Positions 18,881 to 27,995 of a stretch of 64,000 bases of DNA are shown here, one piece after another. The notes below the pieces were generated by a model, which saw only the letters and a list, made by a program, of their open reading frames with translations, was not told the DNA's origin and made no database searches. Origin of the DNA: Roseiconus lacunae (GTDB lineage: Bacteria > Planctomycetota > Planctomycetia > Pirellulales > Pirellulaceae); NCBI RefSeq assembly GCF_008312935.1, contig NZ_VSZO01000002.1:1-64000 (forward strand). Reading direction: 5' to 3'. The first letter of the stretch is position 1. Each line of letters opens with the position of its first letter. The position numbers were made by a program, and so were the translations under genes.

Positions 18881-19337
18881 CGGCCTACTCTCCCAACTGA
18901 CGAGATTCTGTTCCTGACGCTAATGCTCAGCGAATCCGGCCAGCGGATGTTTCTGGAGAAACGGGACTATGAATGGGGCGGAGTGATAACAGGAGCCGGC
19001 CTGGGCGTCGAGATGAATCGGCCAAGCTAATTCCCGAATGTTGAAAAACGCGTAATGCGCCCTCAACAACCGTAATCGTCACTTAACGCTAATCCAATGC
19101 TCGAAAATTCCATCGAAAAAAATAAACTTTTCTGCCAAGTCACCATCCAGGAACGGTTTGGGTTCAGTTTTTCGGCTTGTGATCGAGAGGGTTTCCCGGC
19201 AGCGTGACATGTAATCGCGACGGTGCCGGGCTGCCGTTTTCACGATTACGCTGATACGATCAGAGCTTTCCGATGCGGCCTTATTGACGGCTGACTTAGA
19301 TCGTCACCATTCCAACCCACTGAGGGGAACGTAGTCC
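18881..19337. other. Intergenic region between BON and OsmC genes
   Basis: 457 bases separating two divergent genes. It includes an AT-rich stretch around 19108-19135 that could serve as a promoter and the nested inverted repeat at 19205-19254, listed separately. No ORF in it has protein-like features. Confidence 0.5.
19205..19254 (+). other. Nested inverted repeat upstream of OsmC gene
   Basis: GTAATCG at 19211-19217 pairs with CGATTAC at 19243-19249. Inside, ACGG (19220) pairs with CCGT (19234). Flanking bases allow further pairing of CAGCG-like ends. The structure lies about 90 bases before the OsmC ATG and could be a leader hairpin or an operator. No known riboswitch class is recognised. 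Confidence 0.3.
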
Positions 19338-19754
19338 ATGGCAGTCGAAATTCACGCGGTGTATTCGGGATCCTTAGGTTGTAAAGCAACGCATGGGCCG
19401 AGTCGTCGCGAACTGGAAACCGATGCGCCGGTCGACAACGGCGGGAAAGGCGAATCGTTCTCCCCCACGGACTTGGTCGCAACTGCACTGGGGACCTGCA
19501 TTCTGACAATCCTGGGACTTGTCAGTGAGCGACATGACTTGGATTTGACCGGAACCGAAGTCCGTGTGACCAAAGAAATGATCCAAAAACCGGTGCGACG
19601 CATCGGCGCGCTTCGCTGTGTCGTTGCCATCCCAGCTGGCCTAGTAGAAGAACCAGCGATGAGGACACGCCTGGAAACCGCGGCGCGACATTGTCCGGTT
19701 CACCAAAGCCTCCACCCAGACATCGATGCCCCAATCGAATTTCTCTACGGCTGA
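19338..19754 (+). CDS. OsmC/Ohr-family protein
   Basis: 138 residues. Features of the OsmC fold are visible: 'GGKGESFSPTDLVATALGTCILTIL' with the first reactive Cys (about residue 54), and the second near residue 120 in 'RHCPVHQSL'. Family members reduce organic hydroperoxides with these two thiols. This version resembles the YhfA-like OsmC branch, whose substrate is less certain. The ATG follows GAGGGGAACGTAGTCC, a plausible ribosome site. Monocistronic. Confidence 0.9.
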   Translation: MAVEIHAVYSGSLGCKATHGPSRRELETDAPVDNGGKGESFSPTDLVATALGTCILTILGLVSERHDLDLTGTEVRVTKEMIQKPVRRIGALRCVVAIPAGLVEEPAMRTRLETAARHCPVHQSLHPDIDAPIEFLYG

Positions 19755-19924
19755 GGATCGGAATGCCTCGGAAATCGTTTCAATACCAACTTACGTGACC
19801 GCCGGCTGTGATCAACGGTTGAGAAGCCGCCCGCGTTTTTGACAGGTTCGGTTCACCGTGTTCTGATTAGCCTACGAAGCTATTTGCGACCCCTCGTCTT
19901 GCTACCGCTAGCGGAAAGGTGAAG

Positions 19925-19957
19925 CCGAATGCACGACCCCAATGCCAAAGCATTCGG
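19925..19957. terminator. Possible hairpin after OsmC gene
   Basis: CCGAATGC (19925-19932) and GCATTCGG (19950-19957) form a perfect 8-base inverted repeat with a 17-base loop. It lies between the convergent OsmC gene and the 20010 gene. There is no T-run, so it is at best a weak terminator. Confidence 0.3.
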
Positions 19958-20009
19958 TTGTGTTGGGACCAAGCCCCCGCATCCGTTCCCGCCTTCACTT
20001 TCGAACGCT

Positions 20010-20612
20010 TTAGACATCTAAATCGTCAAGCTGATCGAGCAGCTCGTTCAGCGTGTCGTCGGTCGGATCTTGGTTCAGAGTGATAGGGGGGTGCTTGGTC
20101 TTGGAATTTGGCACTGACGAAACAGTGTTCGCAGGGGGATGATTCGGTGCGGCTTTCTCAACGCCAGCGTTTTGCGGTGCAGGCTTTGGCGGTGCAAGCC
20201 CGCCAAGTGAAACCGTCTTGACGCTAAGCGAATCTCGAATTCGATCCAGTTCGGCAACGATCCGTTTGGCATCACGATGGTCGTTGAGATCGAACAGGAA
20301 CAAACGGCGGCGATGAGCTGAATCCGGCGGCCCCGGATCGGGGTCGAGCTGATGGGCACAGCGGTAACCTTGAAATTCGATCCCCTGAAGTGTCGTGAAT
20401 AGTTCTTCCGGGGTTCGCCAATCGAGTACGGCGGCTGGCACGGTGATTCCTGCGAGCGTCATCCGATCAGTTGAATCAGGTGCAAGCGAATCGAATCGGT
20501 CGACGAGGGTCAAATCCAATCCTGGGTGTCCGATCAACGAGGCCACCAAAGCCTCGGCGACGGCGCTACCGTTGGCAGGGCTATTCTGGACAAGGATAAC
20601 GGGGAGACGCAT
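20010..20612 (-). CDS. Hypothetical protein, partner of P-loop ATPase
   Basis: 200 residues; no signal peptide or membrane segment. The N-terminal 130 residues have an alternating strand-helix pattern ('RLPVILVQNSPANGSAVAEAL', 'PAAVLDWRTPEELF', 'LFLFDLNDHRDAKRIVAELDRI') that recalls a receiver- or Rossmann-like fold. A Pro/Ala-rich linker leads to an acidic C-terminal tail (DDTLNELLDQLDDLDV). Begins 17 bases after the ATPase gene, so the two are probably one operon and one functional unit. Function unknown. Confidence 0.75.
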   Translation of the reverse strand: MRLPVILVQNSPANGSAVAEALVASLIGHPGLDLTLVDRFDSLAPDSTDRMTLAGITVPAAVLDWRTPEELFTTLQGIEFQGYRCAHQLDPDPGPPDSAHRRRLFLFDLNDHRDAKRIVAELDRIRDSLSVKTVSLGGLAPPKPAPQNAGVEKAAPNHPPANTVSSVPNSKTKHPPITLNQDPTDDTLNELLDQLDDLDV

Positions 20613-20629
20613 GAGATGCCGCCGTGAAA

Positions 20630-21328
20630 TTAGACCACCGATTGTGGTCCGCTGGAGTGCGCGTCCTCGACCAGATCGTACATTTCAAACCATAGATCTC
20701 GGACGTTGGTTTTCGGCGTCACCCTACATTGCTTGAGGTAACTGTCAACTAGCTTGCGAATTTCGTAAGGAGTGTCTGCAAGCAGATCACCGGCAAGCGA
20801 TTGGATCAACTTCGACGTCGGCTTGGTTTCATGAATCGTACTCCATCCCGTCATCCGCTGATGCGACGTCGCAAGAATGGTGATTTTCTTAGCCGCGGCC
20901 GTCTTGAGGATCCGCAATCTCGATACCCGATAAAGCTGTTCCCAGCCATCGACGATCAACAAGCCTTCACGCGGCAATTCGGCCAGCTCCTTGCGAATTC
21001 TGCCACTCGCACGAGACCGTTCTTTCATTCGTCCGATCCATCCGATCGAAGGGTCGTTGTTGATCTGATGAAACGCGACCATCGGATAACTTCGCTGCAA
21101 CTTCGGAAGAAACGTGTGTAGCAGCGTCGACTTGCCGGTTCCGTGTGGCCCTAGGATCAATCCGCGACGGGTTTTCCGAAGCGTTGCCAGTAAACCTTCC
21201 AGATGCATCTCAACGGTCTGCGGGTTCCCTCCACTGACGCCATGGTTGAACCGATAGCGAACCTTCGACGGCGCAATAAAGCTGGTCGAAAACGGATTGG
21301 AAAGCTGATATTCGAATGCAGGTTTCAA
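20630..21328 (-). CDS. P-loop ATPase of unknown function
   Basis: 232 residues. Walker A at 60-67 (GPHGTGKS) and Walker B 'GLLIVDGWEQL' near 123-133 are clear, followed by 'ITILATSHQ' as a sensor-like strand. The N-terminus begins 'MKPAFEYQLSNPFS' and the C-terminus is helical (about 170-232). The layout resembles small AAA/ABC-like ATPases such as TniB-like or TsaE-like proteins, but no transposase or partner that would support this is nearby. Cotranscribed with the 20010 gene. Probably a lineage-specific pair. Confidence 0.75.
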   Translation of the reverse strand: MKPAFEYQLSNPFSTSFIAPSKVRYRFNHGVSGGNPQTVEMHLEGLLATLRKTRRGLILGPHGTGKSTLLHTFLPKLQRSYPMVAFHQINNDPSIGWIGRMKERSRASGRIRKELAELPREGLLIVDGWEQLYRVSRLRILKTAAAKKITILATSHQRMTGWSTIHETKPTSKLIQSLAGDLLADTPYEIRKLVDSYLKQCRVTPKTNVRDLWFEMYDLVEDAHSSGPQSVV

Positions 21329-21520
21329 AGCAGTGTCTTTCTAGATTGAAACCCGGTGTCAGGCGATCGCCGAACACCGATTCAGGAATCCCCATCAGAG
21401 CTGGTTGATTATAGCGAATTCGGACGACTGGGTGGACACATGAACCCGGTGAAATAGCATTCCGCCTACCAGTGCACCGTCAACTCACCGCGATCCGTGT
21501 TACGGGAATTTACGCAGTTG

Positions 21521-22930
21521 CTAAAGCAGGAAATAGCTCACCGTCGCGACGACAATGACACCAATGAGGTTTAGCGCAAAGCCTTCACGAACCATTTCAC
21601 TGACACGAATCTTGCCGCTGGCAAAGACAATCGCGTTGGGGAACGTCGCCGCGGGCATCATGAACGCAAAACTGGCGCTGATCGTCGCCGGGATCATGAT
21701 TAACTTTGGGTCATCGGCCGGAATCAGTGCCAGAATTGGCAACAGCAAATTGGCCGTTGCCGTGTTGCTGGTCACCTCGGTTAAAAATGTCACCGCAAGG
21801 CAGATGACCGCAACGATCCAGAACGGATGCAGATCTCCCAGTCCAGAAAGCTGTTGTCCGATCATCAGACTGATTCCGGTCGAACGAAAGGCTTCGGCAA
21901 TCGCGAACCCACCGGCGCACAACAGCAGAATCCCCCAAGGTATCCGGACCGCATCGTTCCACGTGAGCAACATTTCTCCCTTGCCATTTGGGATCAGATG
22001 CATTGCGACGACAGCCAACAACGCGACGCTGGAATCGTGAGCATCGGGAAGATGCAACCACGTGCTCCAGCCTCCAAACGGCGCCGTTCGTGTCACCCAT
22101 AGCGTGGCGGTGATTGCGAACACTGCGAGCGTACGTTTTTCCTCCGAACGCCAGGCACCGACTTCCGGCATGGTCAGTCGTTCTCGACTGGGTAGTCGGC
22201 GGGTTAACCAAAGTGCCTGGATCGGCAGCATGATCGCGATGATGGGCCAAGTCCATGCGGCCCATTGCAAAAAAGACGGTTCGGGGCCGCCGATTTTCTT
22301 GTAGTTGTCGATAAAGATCAGGTTGGGCGGTGTACCGATCGGTGTACCAGTTCCGCCGACGCTAGCGGCAAACGCAATCCCCATCAACAGACAGGGCGCC
22401 AGTGCAGTATTGGATGACCGATCGACCACGGCTAGCGCAATCGGCAACATCATCAACGCCGTCGCGCCGTTGGAAATCCACATGCTTAAGACCGCCGCGG
22501 CGGCCATGAATCCGAACACGACGCGGCGCGGGTCGGCGCCGCTTTCACCATGTCCGCCGAACAGACGAACCATGATCAGTGCCAACCGTCGATGCGCATT
22601 GCTGCGTTCCATCGCCATCGACAACATCAACCCGCCCATAAACAACAGGACCAGTTGGTGACCAAACGCGCCGGCGATTTGGGACGAAGAAAGCACCCCG
22701 GTCGCCGGAAAGATTGCCAGCGGAAGCAGCGAGGTGACAGCGATCGGAATCGGTTCGGTGATCCACCAAACCGCGCACCAAGTGACGATGGCGGCGGCAA
22801 TCGCGACCGGTGACTGATGCCCATAAGCGATCAACGCTCCCCCGACGACGATGGCCGCGAGTGGACCGCCGACAATCGCAAAAACGTTGACTCGATTCTT
22901 TCGAGGGACTGACTTGGGATCCGCGGTCAC
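21521..22930 (-). CDS. DASS (SLC13) sodium/anion symporter
   Basis: 469 residues with about 11 membrane helices. Both substrate/sodium signature loops are present: 'ISNGATALMMLPIA' (about 152-165) and 'TSNTATANLLLPILAL' (about 388-403). The divalent anion:sodium symporter family moves dicarboxylates, citrate or sulfate; residues that separate these cannot be judged here. The gene starts 52 bases after frr in the same direction, so it may be transcribed from the frr promoter. Confidence 0.9.
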   Translation of the reverse strand: MTADPKSVPRKNRVNVFAIVGGPLAAIVVGGALIAYGHQSPVAIAAAIVTWCAVWWITEPIPIAVTSLLPLAIFPATGVLSSSQIAGAFGHQLVLLFMGGLMLSMAMERSNAHRRLALIMVRLFGGHGESGADPRRVVFGFMAAAAVLSMWISNGATALMMLPIALAVVDRSSNTALAPCLLMGIAFAASVGGTGTPIGTPPNLIFIDNYKKIGGPEPSFLQWAAWTWPIIAIMLPIQALWLTRRLPSRERLTMPEVGAWRSEEKRTLAVFAITATLWVTRTAPFGGWSTWLHLPDAHDSSVALLAVVAMHLIPNGKGEMLLTWNDAVRIPWGILLLCAGGFAIAEAFRSTGISLMIGQQLSGLGDLHPFWIVAVICLAVTFLTEVTSNTATANLLLPILALIPADDPKLIMIPATISASFAFMMPAATFPNAIVFASGKIRVSEMVREGFALNLIGVIVVATVSYFLL

Positions 22931-22982
22931 CGCGTCGCTTAACTCCTAATTCGATCTGGAAAAAGGCCCGAGGGCATCGCGA

Positions 22983-23543
22983 TTAGCTTTCCATAACCTC
23001 GGCTTCACGCGTTTTCGCCAATTCGTTGACCTGCTCTTCGTACTTCTTGGTCAACTCTTGGACTTCATCTTTCGTCTTGTCGCGATCATCCTCCGACAGC
23101 TCCTTGTCCTTTTCCAACTGGTCGGCTTGCTTGTTCGCATCGCGACGGATGTTACGGATCGAAATTTTGGCGTCTTCGGCGAGTTCCTTGATGCGAGAGA
23201 CCATTTTCTTTCGCACGTCAGTCGATAAGGCGGGAACGTTCAGTCGGATCACCCGGCCGTCGTTTTGAGGGTTCAGGCCGAGGTCGCTTCCGACAATCGC
23301 TTTTTCAATATCCTTGATCGTCCCCGCGTCATACGGGCGAATCAAAATCTGCTGCGGCTCGGGTACACCGATCGAAGCAAGTTGCTTCAGCGGTGACGTC
23401 GAACCGTAAGCTTCCACTTTAAGCGAATCAACCAAACCCGGGGTCGCACGGCCGGTTCGAATTCCCGAGAGTTGGTTTCCCAACACGGCAATCGCCTTTT
23501 CCATGCGTTCTTCGGCATCCATCAGAGTTTCTTCAGCGGACAT
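22983..23543 (-). CDS. frr: Ribosome recycling factor
   Basis: 186 residues from the ATG at 23543; an upstream in-frame Met adds three residues. The protein matches RRF through its length: 'MEKAIAVLGNQLSGIRTGRATPGLVDSLKVEAYG' near the N-terminus, 'QILIRPYD', 'VIRLNVPALSTDVRKKMV' and 'AKISIRNIRRDAN' in the long C-terminal helix. It splits post-termination ribosomes together with EF-G. The usual partner pyrH is not adjacent; instead a DASS transporter follows and a sulfatase gene diverges upstream. Confidence 0.97.
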   Translation of the reverse strand: MSAEETLMDAEERMEKAIAVLGNQLSGIRTGRATPGLVDSLKVEAYGSTSPLKQLASIGVPEPQQILIRPYDAGTIKDIEKAIVGSDLGLNPQNDGRVIRLNVPALSTDVRKKMVSRIKELAEDAKISIRNIRRDANKQADQLEKDKELSEDDRDKTKDEVQELTKKYEEQVNELAKTREAEVMES

Positions 23544-23843
23544 GATGAGCATCCTTGGGTTTAAGGTTGGAATGGTGTCGAACGAGAAAGTTTAGCGTCT
23601 TTTCCAGGCCGGTTTGAAGGTGGGCAAACGCCACGCCGACGATCAGCTTACAATTTGGGCTGATTCTGCGTTTCTAAGCGCCTCGTCCGAAAATCACGGT
23701 CCCAACACGACGACGTCGTGCCATTGGCGCCAATCCCAGCAAAAATGCGGGGCCGCGTTCAACGATGTCGGCTCGCGAGCAAGGTGGAGCAATTTTCGGC
23801 GAGGTCTAATTCGATTGGCTGGAACAATTCCCCAAAACACACC

Positions 23844-25319
23844 ATGCGAAATTTGATTGCTCTGCCTTTAAATACTCTGCCTGCGCTTGTTTTCCTGCTC
23901 TTCGCGTTGACTTCCATCGGCTCCGCTACCGCCGAGGCTGCCGAAAAACTGCCGAACATTCTGATCGTTTTGGTCGACGACATGGGCTATGGCGATCCCG
24001 GCTGTTTTAACCCGGAAAGCAAGATCCCTACGCCAAACATCGACCGGCTGGCCGCCGAGGGGATGAAATTTACCGACGCCCACGCTTCAGGTCCGCTTTG
24101 TCACATGTCACGATACGGCCTGATGACCGGTCGCTATCCATTCCGGATTAACGTGGGCAAGTGGTCGCAGCAACCGTTGATCGAGGAAAACGAAGTCACT
24201 CTACCGTCGCTGCTTCGTGACGCCGGTTACCGAACTGCGATGGTTGGCAAGTGGCACGTTGGATTTGAAGAGAAAGGCTACGACCGCCCACTCCGAGGCG
24301 GGCCGGCCGACCGGGGCTTCGATACCTTCTTTGGGATCCGAGCCTCGACGGACATTCCACCATATTTCTACATTCGCGATCGAGAAGCAATTTCGCCGCC
24401 GTCTGAATCGATCGAGGCTAATCAAAGCGGCGGGCACTGGAACGAAATTCAAGGAGCCTTTTGGCGAGCCGGTGGCATTGCTCCGGAGTTGGACCTCGTC
24501 GACGTCACCCCACGATTCACCGAGGAAGCATGCCGTGTGATTGAATCGCATCAAGAAAATCACAAGCCACTGATGCTCTATCTGGCGTACCCGTCGCCGC
24601 ACACTCCCTGGTTGCCGACGAAAGCGTTCCAGGGTCAATCGGGAGCCGGAATGTACGGCGACTTCATGACAATGGTCGATTCGATGATCGGCCAGGTGCT
24701 CGATACGCTGGAATCATCGGGCATGAAAGACAATACCATGGTGATTTTTACGAGCGACAACGGCCCGACTTGGTACGACAAGGACGTTCAAAAGTTCGGT
24801 CATGATAGTGCCGCAGGGTTACGAGGCATGAAAGCAGATGCCTGGGAAGCAGGCCACCGCATGCCCATGATCGTTCGCTGGCCCGGTGTCGTCGAACCGC
24901 AATCAACGTCGAGTGCCCTAATCAGCTTCGTTGACTTCCTCGCAACGATGGATGAGCTGGTCGATTCGAAGCACTGCGTGGGGAACGTTTCGGATGCAGG
25001 CCCTGACAGCTTCAGTTTCCTGAGCGAATTAACCGGCAAACCTTCCGATCGGCCGCGACGACCTTCGCTCGCACTCAAAAGCGGTCGCGGTTTGATGACC
25101 TATCGACGCGGACCTTGGAAGTTGATCGAAGGGGACGGCTCTGGCGGCTTTAGTGACCGCGGTAAAAAACTCGATCGCAACAAGCCGTACCGCGGGCAAC
25201 TTTATCATCTTCAAGACGACCTCGGCGAAACGAATAACTTGATCGAACGCCAGCCAGAAATCCTTGCATCACTTCGCGAGGAACTCGCCGAGATCGTCGA
25301 CGCAAACCGATCGAGATAG
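23844..25319 (+). CDS. Secreted sulfatase with non-standard CHMSR motif
   Basis: 491 residues from the ATG at 23844, which gives a proper signal peptide ending near 'ATAEA'; the frame extends upstream to 23718 but that part is not signal-like. Type I sulfatase features: 'ILIVLVDDMGYGDPG' (metal ligands), 'YGLMTGRYPFR', 'AMVGKWHVG', 'FTSDNGP'. The maturation motif, normally C-x-P/A-S/T-R, here reads C86-H-M-S-R90, with Met where Pro is expected. That Cys must become formylglycine for activity, so efficiency is in doubt. Arylsulfatase-like enzymes are abundant in marine planctomycetes, where they desulfate algal polysaccharides. Confidence 0.9.
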   Translation: MRNLIALPLNTLPALVFLLFALTSIGSATAEAAEKLPNILIVLVDDMGYGDPGCFNPESKIPTPNIDRLAAEGMKFTDAHASGPLCHMSRYGLMTGRYPFRINVGKWSQQPLIEENEVTLPSLLRDAGYRTAMVGKWHVGFEEKGYDRPLRGGPADRGFDTFFGIRASTDIPPYFYIRDREAISPPSESIEANQSGGHWNEIQGAFWRAGGIAPELDLVDVTPRFTEEACRVIESHQENHKPLMLYLAYPSPHTPWLPTKAFQGQSGAGMYGDFMTMVDSMIGQVLDTLESSGMKDNTMVIFTSDNGPTWYDKDVQKFGHDSAAGLRGMKADAWEAGHRMPMIVRWPGVVEPQSTSSALISFVDFLATMDELVDSKHCVGNVSDAGPDSFSFLSELTGKPSDRPRRPSLALKSGRGLMTYRRGPWKLIEGDGSGGFSDRGKKLDRNKPYRGQLYHLQDDLGETNNLIERQPEILASLREELAEIVDANRSR

Positions 25320-25615
25320 CATGATCGGCTTCGCTTATCCCATGTGAAGCATTCAGTCCAGTCGAACAGATCCCGCCTCCTCCCAATCGATTGCTTTCAT
25401 GCTCGCGTTAGTCGACGAACGTCAAAATCTTAGTGTTTCATTTCATCAAAAAACACAAGTGTTCATTTTCAGCCGATGGGCACTCGCTGCGGTTATTCCC
25501 AAGACACCACAGTTGACGCCGATCGGCTATGCAACCTTTATAGATTGACGAGACACTCAAACCGCAACATGGCTCGAAGCTAACCGAGGACGACCGAATG
25601 ATAGATCTCTTGCGT
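25320..25615. other. Intergenic region between convergent genes
   Basis: 296 bases between the 3' ends of the sulfatase and the flavin-binding stress protein. It contains AT-rich sequence near 25435-25475 but no strong hairpin. No gene is apparent. Confidence 0.4.
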
Positions 25616-26098
25616 CTACATTGTCACAGCAGCGTTGATTGAAGCGTCCGGCGTCGGGCGTTCACCCTGCCAATACGCCTTACCTGCCTTGACGAGGTAC
25701 TTGATTCCTTGCAACCCCGAGTTATCCCAATACTCACCACGGGCCGGATCAATACGCAGCAAGATGATTGATGGGTCTGACTTTCCTTCCGGGAACCATA
25801 CCTTGAATGCTTCGTTCCACAAATCATCGACTTTCTGACGGTCTTCAACGGCCTGGCATTTTCCTGTCACGGATACGAACTTGTTGGAACTTTGCATCGT
25901 GACCGCGACGTCTTGATCGAGCATCAGGTCGGCAATTTTCCCAGAGTTCCGGTCGCTTACGAACCAAAGTGTGCCATTTTCCTCTACATCGGCAATGGCC
26001 ATCGGTCGAGCGTCCAACTCACCGGCACTGGTTCGTGTGACAAGCATGGCGTTGTTAAAGTCTTCTAGCAAACTGATCAGTTTTTCGTGCTTATCCAT
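25616..26098 (-). CDS. PNPOx-like general stress protein
   Basis: 160 residues of the split-barrel FMN-binding fold, close to 'general stress protein 26' (COG3871): 'MLVTRTSAGELDARPMAIADV' near the N-terminus, 'LWFVSDRNSGKIADL' and 'VAVTMQSSNKFVSVTGKCQ' in the middle, then 'WNEAFKVWFPEG' as is typical for this group. Such proteins bind flavin or pyridoxal-type cofactors; the reaction is usually unknown. A perfect sigma-54 promoter (26205-26221) points at it from 107 bases upstream, suggesting stress or nutrient control. Confidence 0.88.
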   Translation of the reverse strand: MDKHEKLISLLEDFNNAMLVTRTSAGELDARPMAIADVEENGTLWFVSDRNSGKIADLMLDQDVAVTMQSSNKFVSVTGKCQAVEDRQKVDDLWNEAFKVWFPEGKSDPSIILLRIDPARGEYWDNSGLQGIKYLVKAGKAYWQGERPTPDASINAAVTM

Positions 26099-26204
26099 TG
26101 CATGGCTCCTTGTGGCTTTGGTTTCTGCGTGGCATAGGTTTTTGCCGAAGAAGTCTGGCGTGCACGATTAAGGCACCCAACTTCCGATCACTCCACAGGT
26201 AGCG

Positions 26205-26221
26205 TGCAAGCAATGTGCCAA
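26205..26221 (-). promoter_or_regulatory. Sigma-54 promoter, perfect consensus
   Basis: Minus strand TTGGCACATTGCTTGCA matches the consensus YTGGCACRNNNNTTGCW at every fixed position, with 10 bases between GG and GC. It lies in the 128-base gap between the epimerase-like gene and the PNPOx-type gene and points toward the latter. Expected start of transcription is near 26193. Confidence 0.75.
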
Positions 26222-26226
26222 ACCAT

Positions 26227-27684
26227 TTAGCTCGCCGCGTCCTTTTCCACGGCACGCTTGATACCTCGCAACATGACAGGGAACACAATCCAGTGCAGCG
26301 GATAAACGGAGTACCAATAGGCCAAGCCAAGTAAACCGCGTGGGCGGAACCTTGCGGTCATATCAATCCGTGAGGCATCCTCTTCGGTCCTGGAAACAAC
26401 GAAATCCAGTTCAGCCTCGCCGGGTAGCCACATTTCGGCCCGCAACCGCAACTGCTCATTTGGAGTCATCTTGGTGACTCGCCAAAAATCGACCGCTTCT
26501 CCGAAGTGAAGTTCGGTAGGATGCCGCCTTCCTCGTCGCAAACCGGGGCCGCCGATCAGTTGATCAAGCCAACCACGCAGGGTCCAGAGCGGTCCTGCGC
26601 CCCAGTAACCATGCTGGCCGCCGATCGATTTGATCTCGTCAAATGTGTCTTCGACGGGGGCATCAACGATCACGCTGCGTTCGTCTTTTAATGTCGTCCC
26701 GCCGGCCCAGTCGGGATCGTGTGGCATCTCGCCTGCCGTCGACCAGCGGGTTTCAACCAAGCCTTCACGTGTCCTCCCAATCGCCGCTTCGATCGCATCT
26801 TCGATCGTCAAGCATTCGCCGGGCATCAATTTCAACGCGTCGTCATTACGGCATACGGTTCGGTTCCGCAGTCCTTCTGCCAACGGGCGAGCGATCCGGC
26901 TACTGACGGGAGTGACCAACCCGATCCATAGGCTGCTGAGTTTCGGCGTCAGCACAGGAATCGGGAAAATCTTGCGGTGGGACAGTCCCAGCTTGTTTGC
27001 CGCAATTTGCATGATCTGCTGATAGGTCATGACACCACGGCCGCCAATATCAATCGTGCGACCTGCGGTTTCGGGAATCGTCAGACAGTCAACTAAATAG
27101 CGCAGCACGTCTCGAATCGCTATCGGTTGTGTTTCCGTAGTCACCCATCGCGGGGTGATCATGATCGGCAATCGTTCGACTAAATAACGCAGCGTCTCGA
27201 ATGAAGCCGATCCCGAACCGATGATCATCGCGGCCCGGAATACCGTCGTCTCGATCGTTCCGCCCTGCAGAATGTCTGCCACCTCGCGTCGGCTGTTGAG
27301 GTGATTGGACAAGTTCTCACCCAATTCGCCGAGGCCGCCAAGATAGATGATCCGGCGACAGCTTGATTCCTCGGCCGCTCGCAGAAATGCCGTTGCCAAC
27401 TCGCGATCACGCTCGGCGTATGAACCGCCAGCGGACTGCATCGAGTGAACGAGATAATAAGCCACGTCGACACCTTCGAGCGCCGACCGCAACTTGTCTT
27501 CGTCGTTGATCCCGCCTTCAACCACTCGCAGCTTAGGATCCTTGTTCCACGAGAACTTGGCAAGTTTTCCGGGGCTGCGAACCAAGCAGACGACTTCGTA
27601 CCCCTCATCGAGTAACTGCCGGACCAATCGGCCACCGACGTACCCCGTCGCTCCGCACACAAGAATTTTTTCTGGCTTGTTCAT
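26227..27684 (-). CDS. NAD(P)-binding epimerase with DUF2867 domain
   Basis: 485 residues from the ATG at 27684 (an alternative at 27702 adds six). N-terminal extended/atypical SDR domain with the dinucleotide motif 'GATGYVG', then 'DVAYYLVHSM' and 'IIYLGGLGELG'. From about residue 310 to the end the sequence matches DUF2867 ('GGQHGYWGAGPLWTLRG'), with a membrane-like hydrophobic end 'LAYWYSVYPLHWIVFPVML'. The same two-domain layout occurs in many bacteria but the substrate is unknown. Monocistronic on the minus strand. Confidence 0.88.
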   Translation of the reverse strand: MNKPEKILVCGATGYVGGRLVRQLLDEGYEVVCLVRSPGKLAKFSWNKDPKLRVVEGGINDEDKLRSALEGVDVAYYLVHSMQSAGGSYAERDRELATAFLRAAEESSCRRIIYLGGLGELGENLSNHLNSRREVADILQGGTIETTVFRAAMIIGSGSASFETLRYLVERLPIMITPRWVTTETQPIAIRDVLRYLVDCLTIPETAGRTIDIGGRGVMTYQQIMQIAANKLGLSHRKIFPIPVLTPKLSSLWIGLVTPVSSRIARPLAEGLRNRTVCRNDDALKLMPGECLTIEDAIEAAIGRTREGLVETRWSTAGEMPHDPDWAGGTTLKDERSVIVDAPVEDTFDEIKSIGGQHGYWGAGPLWTLRGWLDQLIGGPGLRRGRRHPTELHFGEAVDFWRVTKMTPNEQLRLRAEMWLPGEAELDFVVSRTEEDASRIDMTARFRPRGLLGLAYWYSVYPLHWIVFPVMLRGIKRAVEKDAAS

Positions 27685-27827
27685 GTGTGCCTGGATGTGC
27701 AAACGCTATTCCCGATCGACTTCGTTCAACTGGATTGGACGCCGCTCAAGTTTTCCGCTGATCGCACAAACGCAACCATAAGCGACGTCGGAACGAGTTT
27801 ACCGAAACTATCGGCGGACGGGTGTTC

Positions 27828-27995
27828 CCGAAACGCTCCGCGCGTTCCGCTACCAGCGAACTAGTTTAGCCGCATGGCGTTAGCCACGGTTTCAGCGCAA
27901 TAACCGGAGCTAACGCTCGTCGGCTAATGAGCCGAACCCGAACAATGGGGTTAGACAAATCACCGGGGGCGCCGAAACGCTCCGCGCGTCCGCTA
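27828..27995 (+). repeat. 24-base direct repeat, two copies
   Basis: CCGAAACGCTCCGCGCGTTC followed by CGCTA (27828-27852) and CCGAAACGCTCCGCGCGTCC followed by GCTA (27972-27995) differ by one T. They flank the REP-like hairpin at 27868-27928, so the region looks like a composite repeat unit. Confidence 0.6.
27868..27928. repeat. REP-like inverted pair forming a hairpin
   Basis: Two copies of the dispersed element face each other: one on the minus strand (27868-27893) and one on the plus strand (27902-27926), separated by about eight bases. The arms AGCCG...CGTTAGC...CGGTT and AACCG...GCTAACG...CGGCT can pair over most of their length. This palindromic arrangement is typical for REP/BIME elements. 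Confidence 0.65.

Noticed and set aside
20630-21328. Transposition ATPase (TniB/IstB)
   Set aside because: The Walker motifs fit, but there is no transposase, inverted terminal repeat or other mobile-element sign nearby.
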